This document shows, piece after piece, positions 1-9,263 of a DNA stretch of 47,693 nt. The notes under the pieces are model-generated. The model was given only the letters and a program-made list of their open reading frames with translations, was not told the DNA's origin and ran no database searches. The stretch's first letter is position 1; every line of letters begins with the position of its first letter. Origin of the DNA: Candidatus Fimenecus excrementavium (GTDB lineage Bacteria > Bacillota > Clostridia > Oscillospirales > Acutalibacteraceae); contig DVGI01000011.1 of assembly GCA_018712805.1 (NCBI GenBank), positions 1 to 47,693 of the forward strand, given 5' to 3'. A program made the translations under genes and the position numbers.

Positions 1-22
1 TGCGGTAATGTTCGATAACAGC

Positions 23-1261
23 CTATAACGCCTTCGCATGGATAAATTGGCGTATTTTCAAGGGTTTCCGGGGCTTTAATAACACCCAACAACACCTCTC
101 GGAAGGTGGTGAAATCTCAAAGGGGTAATTTATTTTACAAAAATAGGTATTTAAATTAGCATCCCGACCTTTTACAATACCCAGCAGTATATTTTTCCCT
201 TGATTCGTCACTATACAAGGTCCTCCGCTGTCTCCATGGTCACTGTACATTGATGTTTTTGTCAATGCGTAAAAAATTGAACCATTCACCTCAAACGATG
301 CACTGTTTGAAATGATTTTTCCAGACGAAAGTCCGGTAGTTGACCCGTATTTTTTTACCACCGTTCCCTCTGGCGTAATAGAAGGATCACTCCAGCTATG
401 AATTTTATCTCCGTTCGGTAGCGCGGATTTGAATGTCCACCACAGCGGCCATAAAGATTGCTTTTTTAAAATAAAGGCCGCGTCTACATTGTTGCCCCAA
501 CGCGTTGCATTAACCGTACCAAAGTTTTTGCCATTGACCTGAACTGTATTTCCCAATGTACCCAGCGACGAACTCACCACATGTGCAGCCGTAACAATAC
601 CCTTTTTTCCTGTGGAATTCTGCGTACACGGGAATCCTACTGTCCCACGCTGCGCGGTTTCAATACAAACAGCAGTATCCCCAGCACACACCGTAGCACA
701 ATCTTCAAATGTATTATTTTCCTGAATAACAGTTACAGCTGAAACATCTGCAATATTTGCAATATATTCCATACAAAGATCGGGGTTCTGATCAGTATAA
801 ACTTCTACCGTATTATTGGTTTCCGACAGAACAACTTCAAAATACGGTGCTTCCCCTAAGTAAGACGACAATACCATATAGATCTCATTCAGCATCTGCA
901 AGTTGTGCTGAACAAGACGATATTGGATCTGCGGATCTTCTGTTGCTGTCTGCAACTCTTCTCGAACAGGTGCAGATGTATCCGTAATATTAACAACCAA
1001 ATTTCCCAGTTCGTCAATATATGCTCCGGCATACATTTCTGCCAAAGTTCTGCTCGCATCATCCATTCGAACATCAGTCTGTCTTATGTGTTCCGATAAA
1101 TACTCCGTCAAATGCTGATAAGTCTGTATGCTGATCTCTTGGTTCTGCTGTCGCAAATCTTCCTCAGCAGGCAATTCACTTTGTGCAGCTGACGGTATCA
1201 CTACTGATAATGTTAGAAGGATAAGCGACAGAATAAATGCAACCCCTCGTTTTTTAATCAT
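23..1261 (-). CDS. Secreted trypsin-like (S1 family) serine protease
   Basis: The 412-aa product starts with an N-terminal signal peptide (residues 1-26, charged MIKKR, hydrophobic core, ending near SAA). Next comes a roughly 180-residue propeptide-like region and then a chymotrypsin-fold protease domain. The triad is visible as His227 in TAAHV, Asp260 in NNVDAAF and Ser345 in DHGDSGGP. The long pro-region plus domain resembles streptogrisin/alpha-lytic proteases, so an exported peptidase made as a zymogen is likely; the substrate cannot be read. The ATG at 1261 follows AGAGGTG and overlaps the upstream lipoprotein gene by 8 bp, so the two are translationally coupled. The fold should end near residue 385, but about 27 further residues, rich in Lys, Arg and Pro, run to the window edge. 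The locus is visibly AT-richer than the rest of the window, which hints at acquisition. Family confidence is high, role low. Confidence 0.85.
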   Translation of the reverse strand: MIKKRGVAFILSLILLTLSVVIPSAAQSELPAEEDLRQQNQEISIQTYQHLTEYLSEHIRQTDVRMDDASRTLAEMYAGAYIDELGNLVVNITDTSAPVREELQTATEDPQIQYRLVQHNLQMLNEIYMVLSSYLGEAPYFEVVLSETNNTVEVYTDQNPDLCMEYIANIADVSAVTVIQENNTFEDCATVCAGDTAVCIETAQRGTVGFPCTQNSTGKKGIVTAAHVVSSSLGTLGNTVQVNGKNFGTVNATRWGNNVDAAFILKKQSLWPLWWTFKSALPNGDKIHSWSDPSITPEGTVVKKYGSTTGLSSGKIISNSASFEVNGSIFYALTKTSMYSDHGDSGGPCIVTNQGKNILLGIVKGRDANLNTYFCKINYPFEISPPSERCCWVLLKPRKPLKIRQFIHAKAL

Positions 1262-1715
1262 TACTTTTCACCTCTGATAATAAAATATAATCGCTCTTAA
1301 CGATGTAATTCTGCTTTTTGCCTTTGCCGTATTCAATATAAAATTTCGTTTCGGTATGCAGATTTCCATTTTTCATTTCCTCGGGAGAAAGCGTAACTGT
1401 TTTTTCCTCAACCAGTTCTTCACCGCATTTCAACACATAAGAGCCAAGCGGTAAGTCTTTCGTCTCCCCGCGCTCATTAATGTAGACCTCATTCCAGCAT
1501 GTCGGATTTCCGTAAATCAGGCAGTCTTGTTCCGAATTGTTTTTCACTGCCGTTTTTACCCGCAAAGCGTATGTGCCGTCCGTATTTAGTTCTGCAGATA
1601 CGATCTCAACATCAGCAGAAAAGTCTGTTTCTGGCGGCAGCTGCAAACTTTGTGTGCAGGCTGAACAGCATACACACAACACCATAAGCAAAAAAGCCGA
1701 AAATCTTTTCCACAT
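1254..1715 (-). CDS. Small lipoprotein-like exported protein
   Basis: The 153-aa product begins MWKRF, followed by a hydrophobic stretch and a cysteine-rich segment (CVCCSAC, about residues 15-21). This resembles a type II signal peptide with a non-canonical lipobox, so membrane anchoring through a lipidated cysteine is likely but not certain. The rest is a soluble, beta-rich-looking domain without a family I recognise. The ATG at 1715 is preferred over the GTG nine bases upstream because AGGAGG sits 8 bp before it, whereas the GTG lies inside that site. The gene is first in a two-gene unit with the serine protease and overlaps it by 8 bp, so a partner, inhibitor or chaperone role for the protease is plausible. 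That role is inferred from coupling only. Confidence 0.7.
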   Translation of the reverse strand: MWKRFSAFLLMVLCVCCSACTQSLQLPPETDFSADVEIVSAELNTDGTYALRVKTAVKNNSEQDCLIYGNPTCWNEVYINERGETKDLPLGSYVLKCGEELVEEKTVTLSPEEMKNGNLHTETKFYIEYGKGKKQNYIVKSDYILLSEVKSND

Positions 1716-1735
1716 TGGAACCACCTCCTAAAACT

Positions 1736-1764
1736 AGTATATCATCCTGTTTGGCTGATAGCAA
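1736..1764 (-). promoter_or_regulatory. Promoter of the lipoprotein-protease unit
   Basis: On the minus strand, TTGCTA (1764-1759) and TATACT (1741-1736) are separated by 17 bp. They lie about 20 bp upstream of the ATG at 1715 and its AGGAGG site, giving a very short leader. Confidence 0.65.
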
Positions 1765-1857
1765 TAAAAAAGTTGTATTTTTCGCATTTTTGCTCTATAG
1801 GTGCGGCGTGTAAGTTTTCATATACCCATAGTTGATTCAATTACGATAAGTAATTCA

Positions 1858-1879
1858 AAACGCCATGCGCGTGGCGTTT
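1858..1879 (-). terminator. Possible terminator after the alcohol dehydrogenase
   Basis: An 8-bp inverted repeat (AAACGCCA / TGGCGTTT, 6-nt loop) lies 30 bp past the dehydrogenase stop on the minus strand. It is followed only by TGAATTAC, so the U-tract is poor. It may also act weakly on the plus strand, where no gene is present. Confidence 0.4.
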
Positions 1880-1908
1880 CGGAAACACTTTTATGTAGTT
1901 TTTCTCTG

Positions 1909-3117
1909 TTATTCTTCGATTTTCAACTTGCGGACGATTGCACAAAGGCGTTCCTTATCGAAGATGACCGGCGTCGGATACAGCGGGTGTGCTTCTTTCA
2001 TAGCGCGTTCAACAATCGTGTCGATGTCGGCTTCCTGAATCTGCGCAAAGCCTTTCGGAATATTCATGCGCTCGTTCATGCCTTTAATAGCGCTGATGAA
2101 TTTGACCGCTTTGTCTGCCTCGCTGACACCGGCAATACCGACAATGTCGGCAAGCTGCGCAAGGCGTTTATAAACGGCGCTGCCGTATTCTTCCAAAACG
2201 ACCGGCAAAATCACAGCGTTTGCAAGACCGTGCGGAATGCCGTACATGCCGCCAAGGTTGTGCGCAATGGCGTGAACATAGCCGACATAGGCTCTTGTGA
2301 ACGCCATGCCCGCATAGAACGAAGCGAGCAGCATATTGTTTCTTGCCTCGATGTTTTTCCCGTCGTTATAAGCGGTTTCGAGGTTTTCGAAAATCAGCTT
2401 GGTCGCTTTTTCCGCATATTCAAAAGTGGACTTCACATTGCTCTTGCCGATATACGCTTCGACCGCGTGGGTCAGCGCGTCGAGACCTGTGGTAGAGGTG
2501 ATTTTCGGCGGAAGACCGACGGTAAGTTCGGGGTCAAGCACCGCAAATTTCGGGCGCAGGCAGGGGTCGTTAATCGCATATTTTTCGTGTGTCTGCGTGT
2601 TGGAAACGACCGCGGCAAGCGTGGTTTCCGAGCCGGTGCCCGCCGTTGTGGGAACGGCGAAGAACGGCGGAAGTTTGTGCATAACTTTCATAACGCCGCG
2701 CATCTGCGGAATGGTTTTGTTCGGACGAACGACTCTTGCGGCCGCCGCTTTAGCGCAGTCCATCGGGCTGCCGCCGCCGAACGCAATCATCGCTTCGCAG
2801 CCGTTGGCAACGAACATTTCGCGCGCCTCTTCGATATTTTCAATCGAGGGGTTGGGCTGAACGCCGTCGTAGACGACATACTGAATATTTTTTGCTTTCA
2901 GTTCTTCAAAAAGGCCGTCCAAAAGATGCAGGCTCATCAAGCCTTTATCGGTGACGATCATCACGTTGTTAATCCCTTTGTCGGCAATCACGCCGGGCAG
3001 TTTTTTGATGCTGCCGGGACCGGTCAGAAGCTGCGGCTCAGACCAATCGAGGAAAATCATAAAGATTTTCATGATTTTTTGAAATGCACGGTAATAAGCT
3101 GTTTTCAAAGCCCACAT
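1909..3117 (-). CDS. Iron-containing alcohol dehydrogenase
   Basis: The 402-aa product has the length and layout of group III (Fe-dependent) alcohol dehydrogenases, which interconvert alcohols and aldehydes or ketones with NAD(P)H. The N-terminal half carries the nucleotide-binding GGGSPMD motif. The C-terminal half carries the metal-binding pattern TGLDALTHAVEAY and a second His cluster (HAIAHNLGG, then IPHGLANA). The ATG at 3117 is chosen because AAGGA lies 11 bp upstream; an in-frame longer reading to 3231 would run into ribF and lacks such a site. The gene lies 43 bp downstream of ribF on the same strand, so it probably ends the long rimP-ribF operon. In many Firmicutes rpsO/pnp occupy that place. 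The substrate (butanol, 1,3-propanediol, lactaldehyde or other) cannot be decided here. Confidence 0.88.
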   Translation of the reverse strand: MWALKTAYYRAFQKIMKIFMIFLDWSEPQLLTGPGSIKKLPGVIADKGINNVMIVTDKGLMSLHLLDGLFEELKAKNIQYVVYDGVQPNPSIENIEEAREMFVANGCEAMIAFGGGSPMDCAKAAAARVVRPNKTIPQMRGVMKVMHKLPPFFAVPTTAGTGSETTLAAVVSNTQTHEKYAINDPCLRPKFAVLDPELTVGLPPKITSTTGLDALTHAVEAYIGKSNVKSTFEYAEKATKLIFENLETAYNDGKNIEARNNMLLASFYAGMAFTRAYVGYVHAIAHNLGGMYGIPHGLANAVILPVVLEEYGSAVYKRLAQLADIVGIAGVSEADKAVKFISAIKGMNERMNIPKGFAQIQEADIDTIVERAMKEAHPLYPTPVIFDKERLCAIVRKLKIEE

Positions 3118-3160
3118 AATTTGCACCATCCTTACGGTAATTTTTGGTAGTAATTGTATT

Positions 3161-4063
3161 CTACATGGTTTCGGGTGGATTTGCAAGAGTGTTTTCAAAA
3201 ATCTCGGCGGCGCGGCGGCTGTCGCGCGCAATCGCTTCCTGCAAATCGGTAAGCGACGCGAATTTTTGTTCCGGCCGCAAATAAGAAAGCAGTTCCACCT
3301 CCGGCGCGGTGCCGTAAAGGTCGCCGGAGAAGCCTAAAATACAGGTTTCACTGCGCGCGGTTTCGGTGCCGATGGTCGGACGAATGCCGAAGTCGGTCAC
3401 CGCAGCGTGGTAACACCCGTCGATAAACACGCGAGAAGCATATACGCCGTATTTCGGGTGAATAAAGCCGTCGGGGAAAAACTGGTTAATCGTTGGGAAA
3501 TGGAGCAGCCGCCCGCGGCGGTCACCGCTGACGACCAAAAACGCATAGGAAAACGGACGGCCGAGCATCGCGTTGGCTTTTTCGATTTCGCCCGCCTGCA
3601 AAGCGTTCCGAATCCGCGTGGAGGACACCGGCGCGCCCTCAAACTCGACGGTCGGGGCGACATACAGCGGAATCTTGTTTTGTTCGCAAAGCGCGGCAAG
3701 CACTTCCGTGTCGCCGGAACGGTTTTTCCCGAACGTATAGTTTTCGCCGCAGCAAAGCGCCCCGGCGTTTAATTTTTTAAGGAGAATATCATAAAAGAAG
3801 GTTTCCGCGGAGAGCGACGCAATTTCGGAAAAGGAAACTTTAAAGGTTCGGATGCCGTGTTCTTTTAACAAGGCGTCGCGTTTTTCTTCCGTCAGAAGCC
3901 ACGGCGGCGCTTCGCCGCGCAGCACAGCCGCCGGGTGGTCGTCGAACAACAGCGCGCAAGGGGTAAGCCCGCTTTTTTTCGCAAGCGAGAGCACTTCGAC
4001 ATGCCCACGGTGCAGGCCGTCAAACGTCCCTAACGCAATCGCATTTTTCTCAGTCACCGACAT
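3161..4063 (-). CDS. ribF: Bifunctional riboflavin kinase / FAD synthetase
   Basis: This 300-aa cytoplasmic enzyme phosphorylates riboflavin to FMN and adenylylates FMN to FAD. The N-terminal nucleotidyltransferase domain shows GTFDGLHRGH near residues 13-22 and a later STRIR signature. The C-terminal flavokinase domain shows FPTIN, PKYGVYA and GIRPTIG, and length matches the family. The start is taken at the ATG at 4063, preceded by AGGAGG with a tight 4-bp gap; a GTG two codons later has better spacing and is the alternative. The gene overlaps the end of truB by 14 bp, the usual truB-ribF pairing, so translation is probably coupled within the rimP operon. Confidence 0.93.
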   Translation of the reverse strand: MSVTEKNAIALGTFDGLHRGHVEVLSLAKKSGLTPCALLFDDHPAAVLRGEAPPWLLTEEKRDALLKEHGIRTFKVSFSEIASLSAETFFYDILLKKLNAGALCCGENYTFGKNRSGDTEVLAALCEQNKIPLYVAPTVEFEGAPVSSTRIRNALQAGEIEKANAMLGRPFSYAFLVVSGDRRGRLLHFPTINQFFPDGFIHPKYGVYASRVFIDGCYHAAVTDFGIRPTIGTETARSETCILGFSGDLYGTAPEVELLSYLRPEQKFASLTDLQEAIARDSRRAAEIFENTLANPPETM

Positions 4064-4940
4064 ACACCCTCCTAACCTGTAAGCTGTCGCCGTCCGGCTC
4101 GATTTCACCGAGCCCCAAAAACCGCTCGTCCGGGGAAAACACGCGGTAAACACCGGGTGTCACGCCGTCCGAAAGGCGATCACGCGCAAGTTCGCCGCCG
4201 TTTTGAAAGCGGACGCTTTGCGCTTCGGTCACAATAAGCTTTTCATAAGAAGATAAAAACGCCTCTACGGGAATCAATTTTTCAAAAACGCGGTTTTGGT
4301 CGCGCAAGGCTTCCAATTCTTCGAGCGTGACGCAATCCGAAAGCGTAAAACCGTTTGCCGCCGTGCGCCGCAACGCGGTCAGCACCGCGCCGCAGCCGAG
4401 CTTTTTGCCGATGTCGTCGGCAAGCGAACGAATATAAGTCCCCGCCGAGCAGACGACCGAAAGGGAAAATTCGGTTTCAGTCACGTCAAAAAGGCGCAAA
4501 TCAAAAATTTCAATTTGCTGTGGGGGACGTTCCACGGTTTCACCGCGGCGCGCCAAAGTATAAAGCCGGACGCCGTTTTGGCTTTTCGCCGAATACATCG
4601 GCGGGGTTTGCAGACCCTTCCCGAGAAACGAAAATACCGTTTTTCCCAAACTTTCGCGGGAAACAGAAACCGCCGATTCGCTGGTCACGGTTCCGGTGAT
4701 GTCCAGCGTGTCGGTGGTCAGCCCCAAACGGATTTTGGCGTCATACGCCTTTTTGTGTTCCGGCAGCCATTCAATAAAACGGGTCGCGCCGGAAACGGCA
4801 ACCGGCAAAACGCCGGTCGCCATCGGATCGAGTGTTCCGGTGTGGCCGGCTTTTTTCACGCCCAAAATACCCCGCACGCGGTTCGCCGCGGTGAACGAGG
4901 TCATGGACGCCGGTTTATCAATACAAATAATTCCAGTCAT
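4050..4940 (-). CDS. truB: tRNA pseudouridine(55) synthase
   Basis: The 296-aa enzyme makes pseudouridine 55 in the T-loop of most tRNAs. The product begins MTGIICIDKPASMTS and carries the catalytic motif GHTGTLDPMATGVLPV, with Asp the nucleophile. Further on are TPPMYSAK and the Arg-rich segment around AGTYIRSLADDIG. A C-terminal PUA-like stretch follows (EKLIVTEAQ to the end). The ATG at 4940 overlaps the nrnA stop by 4 bp (ATGA), which fixes the start and indicates coupled translation. The longer upstream reading is nrnA read in another frame. Confidence 0.95.
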   Translation of the reverse strand: MTGIICIDKPASMTSFTAANRVRGILGVKKAGHTGTLDPMATGVLPVAVSGATRFIEWLPEHKKAYDAKIRLGLTTDTLDITGTVTSESAVSVSRESLGKTVFSFLGKGLQTPPMYSAKSQNGVRLYTLARRGETVERPPQQIEIFDLRLFDVTETEFSLSVVCSAGTYIRSLADDIGKKLGCGAVLTALRRTAANGFTLSDCVTLEELEALRDQNRVFEKLIPVEAFLSSYEKLIVTEAQSVRFQNGGELARDRLSDGVTPGVYRVFSPDERFLGLGEIEPDGDSLQVRRVYVGD

Positions 4941-5896
4941 ATTTTTTCGAGTTCCGTGCGGATAATTTCCAAAAGTTTTTGCTTGCCGTCGGCAAGGTCT
5001 TTGCCTTCCAAATCGCAGCCGGCCGCGCGTGCATGACCGCCGCCGCCCATTTTGCTGCAAAGATAAGACGCGTCCATCGGCGCATATGTGCGCAAAGAGA
5101 CTTTATAAGAACCGTCTTTTCGTTCGCGCAGGGTCACGCCGACCAAAACGCCTTCGATTTTTCGAGGTAAAGAGGCAATCCCGTCGCACTCGCTTTCATT
5201 GGAACCGCTTTGCTGAAACATTTTCTGGGTAATTGTAATCAGCGCACAGCGACCGTCAAAATAGGTTTCAAGCGAGTTGAGCACCAATTCTTCCAACTTC
5301 AAATAAGTCCATGTTTTGGTCTCAAACATAATGCGGTTGATGTTGTCAAAATCCGCGCCGCACCGGAGCATTTGGGCCGCGATTTCATGGGTTTCGGGCG
5401 TCACGTTGGAATAGCAGAAACAGCCCGTGTCGGTGCTTAAGCCCGTATACAGGCAACTTGCCATTTGTTTTGTGATTTCAACCCCGAGCGCGCACAACAC
5501 CTCATAAACCAGCTCACAAGTTGCCGCACATTCGCGCAAGTAAAGCGCGTCGGCGTAAAGCGTGTTGGACATATGGTGGTCGATGCAAAGGTCAATCTCA
5601 CCGCTGTATTCGGCAAACAGTGTGGGCCCGAGCAGTTTCTCGTCCGCGATATCCACCGCCACGACATACTTCGGCTCGAACGCCGGCAATTCAGTCTTGG
5701 GGCGCATATAATTATATTTTTTGTGGATTTCGTCTTCACATTGAAGCCTTACGGTTTTTCCAAGCGCCAAAAGCCCGTGCAGCAGGGCAAACCCGCTGCC
5801 GAGCGTGTCGCCGTCGGGATTTCGGTGGGTCAAAATTAAAATGGAATCCTGCGCTTTTAACAATTCTGCCGCTTCTGCCGCATTCACCTTACGCAT
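4937..5896 (-). CDS. nrnA: DHH-family phosphoesterase, NrnA type (nanoRNase / pAp phosphatase)
   Basis: The 319-aa cytoplasmic enzyme of the DHH/DHHA1 superfamily is expected to degrade 2-5-mer RNAs and 3'-phosphoadenosine 5'-phosphate. Metal-binding motifs are visible: HRNPDGDTLGS near residue 25, VAVDIAD, CIDHHM (the DHH motif) and a later D in TGLSTDTGCF. The C-terminal DHHA1 domain carries GGGGHARAAG. Its location between rbfA and truB is the classic Firmicute arrangement. The start at 5896 overlaps rbfA by 8 bp. Substrate assignment comes from family knowledge, not from the sequence itself. Confidence 0.9.
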   Translation of the reverse strand: MRKVNAAEAAELLKAQDSILILTHRNPDGDTLGSGFALLHGLLALGKTVRLQCEDEIHKKYNYMRPKTELPAFEPKYVVAVDIADEKLLGPTLFAEYSGEIDLCIDHHMSNTLYADALYLRECAATCELVYEVLCALGVEITKQMASCLYTGLSTDTGCFCYSNVTPETHEIAAQMLRCGADFDNINRIMFETKTWTYLKLEELVLNSLETYFDGRCALITITQKMFQQSGSNESECDGIASLPRKIEGVLVGVTLRERKDGSYKVSLRTYAPMDASYLCSKMGGGGHARAAGCDLEGKDLADGKQKLLEIIRTELEKI

Positions 5897-6245
5897 CGCT
5901 GCCTCCGGAAATCTGTTCGATTTTTTTGAATATTTCCATACCGTGTTCTACGGAATTGTCCGCAATGAATTTCATCTCGGGCGTTTTGCGCAAGTGCAGA
6001 CGCCCGCCGACCTCGCGGCGAATCCGCCCGGTCGCGCTGACCAAGCCTTTCACGGCTTCTTTGGCTGTATCCAGCCCCTCCAAGGCGCTGACATACACCT
6101 TCGCATAAGAAAGATCGCTGCTGACTTCCACGCGGACAACGGTCAGCATTTTATCTTTCACCCTCGGATCCTTCAGTTCCCGAATGACCGCCACGATTTC
6201 ACGCTTGATGTCTTCGGCAACCCGGTCCGTTTTGTATCCGGCCAT
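5889..6245 (-). CDS. rbfA: 30S ribosome-binding factor A
   Basis: The 118-aa protein has a single KH-like domain. It is needed for late 30S maturation and 16S rRNA 5'-end processing, especially in the cold. Recognisable family segments are DRVAEDIKREI near the start, VKDKMLTVVRVEVSSDLSYAKVYVS in two pieces across the middle strands, and GRIRREVGGRLHLRKTPEMKF in the C-terminal half. It lies 29 bp downstream of infB and overlaps nrnA by 8 bp, consistent with one ribosome-maturation transcript. Confidence 0.94.
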   Translation of the reverse strand: MAGYKTDRVAEDIKREIVAVIRELKDPRVKDKMLTVVRVEVSSDLSYAKVYVSALEGLDTAKEAVKGLVSATGRIRREVGGRLHLRKTPEMKFIADNSVEHGMEIFKKIEQISGGSDA

Positions 6246-6274
6246 GTTTTACCTCGTTTCTTCTATACAAAGGG

Positions 6275-8644
6275 TTAGTCTTTGTATTCTTCCATAATGA
6301 AGGCTTCGAAAATGTCGCCCTCTTTAATATCGTTGAATTTTTCCAAGCCAATACCGCATTCATAGCCCTGCGCGACTTCCTTAACGTCGTCTTTGAAGCG
6401 TTTGAGGGAGGAAATGCTGTCTTCGGTAATCACAATACCGTCGCGCACAACGCGGATTTGTGCGTTGCGGGTCACTTTGCCCTCCAACACATAAGAACCG
6501 GCAATCATGCCCGCAGAGGAAAGTTTGAACACGTTGCGGACTTCGACGCGGCCCAAAATGACCTCGCGGTATTTCGGCGCGAGCATACCCTTAATGGCCG
6601 CTTCGATTTCTTCGATGCAGTCATAAATAATGCGGTACATACGCATATCGATGCCGTCACGTTCGGCGACCTCCGCCGCGACCGGGTCGGGACGGACGTT
6701 AAAGCCGACGATAATGGCGTTGGACGCGTTGGCAAGCATAACATCGGATTCGCTGATGGCACCGACGCCGCCGTGAATGACCTTGACTTTCACTTCGTCG
6801 TTGGAAAGTTTTTCAAGGCTCTGGCGCACCGCTTCCACGGAGCCCTGGACATCGGCTTTTACAATGATATCCAGTTCTTTCATTTCGCCCTGGTTAATCG
6901 ACGCGAACAAATTGTCGAGCGTGACTTTGTGGAACCGGTTGAATTCCTCTTCTTTGGCTTCGCGCTTTCTCTGTTCGACCAATTCACGCGCCAAGCGCTC
7001 GTCGGAAACCGCGTCAAAGGTGTCGCCTGCCTGCGGCACATCGACAAGGCCGGTAATTTCCACCGGCACGGACGGGCCGGCAGTTTCCACGCGCTGTCCG
7101 CGGTCGTTGGTCATCACACGCACACGGCCGACCGACATACCCGCGACAATCGTGTCGCCGGTTTTTAAAGTACCGTTCTGCACAAGCAGCGTTGCCACCG
7201 GGCCGCGGCCTTTGTCAAGCCGTGCTTCAATAACAATACCTTTGCCCGCGCGGTTGGGGTTCGCTTTCAGTTCTTTCAGTTCGGCAACCAAAAGAATGGA
7301 TTCAAGCAGTTTGTCGATATTCATATGCGTTTTGGCGGAAACCGGCACGCAAATGACGTCGCCGCCCCACTCTTCGGGAATTAACTCATATTCGGTGAGC
7401 TGCTGCATAATTTTATCCGGAGATGCGCCGGGTTTATCCATTTTGTTAATCGCAACAATGATGCTGATGTTCGCGGCTTTCGCGTGGTTAATCGCTTCCA
7501 CGGTTTGCGGCATGATACCGTCATCCGCCGCAACAACCAAAACCGCAATATCCGTCGCCTGCGCACCGCGCGCACGCATCGAAGTGAACGCCGCGTGGCC
7601 GGGCGTGTCTAAGAATGTAATCTTCTGCCCGTCAACATCGACACGATATGCGCCGATGTGCTGGGTGATGCCGCCCGCTTCGGTTTCGGTAACGGCGGTA
7701 TGGCGAATCGCATCCAAAAGGGAGGTTTTGCCGTGGTCAACGTGACCCATAACGCAAACGACCGGGTCGCGCTTGACCAAATCTTCTTCCGCGTCTTCGG
7801 TGTCGTCGATGATGCGTTCCTCAATGGTCACGACAACCTCTTTTTCGACCTTTGCGCCGAGTTCGGTGGCGACAATTGCCGCCGTATCGTAGTCAATCAC
7901 TTCGTTGACGGTTGCCATTTGCCCCAACGAGAACAGCTTTTTAATTACTTCCGCCGCGGTCATTTTCAGCCGCGCGGCAAGTTCGCCGACGGTGATTTCA
8001 TCGGGAATGGTAATTTTAATTTGCTTTTTCGCACGTTCGGCGGCAATACGCGCCATACGCTCTTTTTCGGTTTCATGCTTGCGGCTGCGCATACCCTGTT
8101 TTCTGTATTGCTGAGATTTTTGTTTTAACTTCTGTTTGCGCACCACGTTGTCGCCGTTACGGTCGTTGGCGGGCGCGATATTTTCATAACGCTCGTTGTA
8201 TTTGTCGAGTTCGACGTTCTCCGCACGCGTATCGATATGGCGGATTTCGCCCTTGGTTCTCGACTGCATCGGGCGGTTGGGGTCTTTTTCCTTTTTGCGC
8301 TTTTCGGGCGCGCCGGCTGCAGCCGCCGGTTTCTGTGCCTTTTCGCCTGCCGGCGCTTTGGCAGCTTCTTTTGCTGCTTCTTTCGCGGGCGCTTTTTGTG
8401 ATTCCGCCTTTTGCGCTTTGGGCGCGCGTTCACCGGCGGGTTTCTGCATTGCAAAATAGCTGTCAAGGCTATCGACGGCATTCTCCGCCGTCAAGACGTC
8501 AAAAATGACATCCAGTTCTTTTTCCTCCAGCGCCGTCTGGGATTTCTTTTCGCCTTCAAAATATTTGCCGAGCAGTTCAATCAGCTTTTTGCTCGGGACA
8601 TTGAAATCCTTTGCGGCTTCGTGGAGTTTATATTTTTTCGTCAT
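6275..8644 (-). CDS. infB: Translation initiation factor IF-2
   Basis: This 789-aa GTPase delivers fMet-tRNA to the 30S subunit. The N-terminal IF2_N domain begins [15 protein letters not shown] long Ala/Glu/Lys-rich linker (about residues 60-170) and a second IF2_N-like helix bundle ([21 protein letters not shown]) follow. The G domain has [12 protein letters not shown] (G1), DTPGHAAF (G3), NKMD (G4) and SAK (G5). Beta-barrel and C-terminal fMet-tRNA-binding domains complete it. The ATG at 8644 is chosen because GGAGGG lies 9 bp upstream; the in-frame upstream extension overlaps ylxQ. Gaps are 4 bp to ylxQ and 29 bp to rbfA. Confidence 0.97.
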   Translation of the reverse strand: MTKKYKLHEAAKDFNVPSKKLIELLGKYFEGEKKSQTALEEKELDVIFDVLTAENAVDSLDSYFAMQKPAGERAPKAQKAESQKAPAKEAAKEAAKAPAGEKAQKPAAAAGAPEKRKKEKDPNRPMQSRTKGEIRHIDTRAENVELDKYNERYENIAPANDRNGDNVVRKQKLKQKSQQYRKQGMRSRKHETEKERMARIAAERAKKQIKITIPDEITVGELAARLKMTAAEVIKKLFSLGQMATVNEVIDYDTAAIVATELGAKVEKEVVVTIEERIIDDTEDAEEDLVKRDPVVCVMGHVDHGKTSLLDAIRHTAVTETEAGGITQHIGAYRVDVDGQKITFLDTPGHAAFTSMRARGAQATDIAVLVVAADDGIMPQTVEAINHAKAANISIIVAINKMDKPGASPDKIMQQLTEYELIPEEWGGDVICVPVSAKTHMNIDKLLESILLVAELKELKANPNRAGKGIVIEARLDKGRGPVATLLVQNGTLKTGDTIVAGMSVGRVRVMTNDRGQRVETAGPSVPVEITGLVDVPQAGDTFDAVSDERLARELVEQRKREAKEEEFNRFHKVTLDNLFASINQGEMKELDIIVKADVQGSVEAVRQSLEKLSNDEVKVKVIHGGVGAISESDVMLANASNAIIVGFNVRPDPVAAEVAERDGIDMRMYRIIYDCIEEIEAAIKGMLAPKYREVILGRVEVRNVFKLSSAGMIAGSYVLEGKVTRNAQIRVVRDGIVITEDSISSLKRFKDDVKEVAQGYECGIGLEKFNDIKEGDIFEAFIMEEYKD

Positions 8645-8648
8645 AGAA

Positions 8649-8963
8649 TCATTCCCTCCAGATAAGTTCGGTAATCTTTTCGGCAAAGCCTCGGTCTAAA
8701 ACGGCGAGCACCGCCGTTTTCTTGGAGCCCGTGCTGTGCCCGAGTTCGTCCATTGTAAAATCGGTTTTTAAGAATTTCGTTCTGTTTCCGTATTGCTCCG
8801 TGGTGCGCTTTATTTCCGCGCACAGCCGTTCGGACGCGTCGCACGAGAGCAGGCACAAACACGCCGTGCCGTTTTGCACGGCCGCCTTGACGGCGTCGTG
8901 CCCTAAACAGAGCTTTCCCGCGCGGCGGGCAAGCCCCAGAAGGCCGAGTGATTTATTCTCCAT
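8649..8963 (-). CDS. ylxQ: L7Ae/L30e/S12e-family RNA-binding protein (YlxQ-like)
   Basis: The 104-aa protein has the compact alpha-beta-alpha L7Ae-like fold signature: [20 protein letters not shown] at the N-terminus, a [10 protein letters not shown] strand-loop, and a C-terminal segment with [10 protein letters not shown]. These proteins bind kink-turn RNA; the exact target in this operon is not known to me. The ATG at 8963 overlaps the end of ylxR by 11 bp and the stop lies 4 bp before infB. This is the standard nusA-ylxR-ylxQ-infB order of Firmicutes. Confidence 0.88.
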   Translation of the reverse strand: MENKSLGLLGLARRAGKLCLGHDAVKAAVQNGTACLCLLSCDASERLCAEIKRTTEQYGNRTKFLKTDFTMDELGHSTGSKKTAVLAVLDRGFAEKITELIWRE

Positions 8964-9222
8964 TTTGCAGCGACGCCTCCAGTTCGGCATAGACGTTTTC
9001 GGGGATTGCACACGCAAATACACGCTCTAAACGCTTTGCCTTTTTGGCTTTGGCAAGGCAGGCGGCGTTCGGGCAAATATAAGCCCCTCTTCCGGGCTTT
9101 TTACCTGTGGTATCCAGGCTGATTTCCCCTTCGGGAGAACGCACGACGCGCACAAGTTCTTTTTTGGGTTTCTGCTCGCCGCAGCCCGTACAGGTGCGCA
9201 TCGGGATTTTCTTCTGCTTCAT
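8953..9222 (-). CDS. ylxR: YlxR-family protein (RNase P modulator RnpM)
   Basis: The 89-aa small basic protein carries the family signature: RTCTGCGEQKPKKELVRVV near the N-terminus and GRGAYICPNAACLAKAKK later. The four cysteines are possible metal or structural ligands. The family has been reported to bind RNase P RNA and was renamed RnpM; that role is taken from the literature, not visible here. It sits 41 bp after nusA and overlaps ylxQ by 11 bp, in the conserved Firmicute order. Confidence 0.92.
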   Translation of the reverse strand: MKQKKIPMRTCTGCGEQKPKKELVRVVRSPEGEISLDTTGKKPGRGAYICPNAACLAKAKKAKRLERVFACAIPENVYAELEASLQNGE

Positions 9223-9263
9223 GCCGTCATCTCCTTGCTTATTCGCTATGTTCGAGCTGTTCC

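Noticed and set aside
1801-3150. Long plus-strand open frame of about 450 codons
   Set aside because: It is the antisense shadow of the iron-dependent alcohol dehydrogenase, with no ribosome site or family match; the minus-strand protein has all family motifs.
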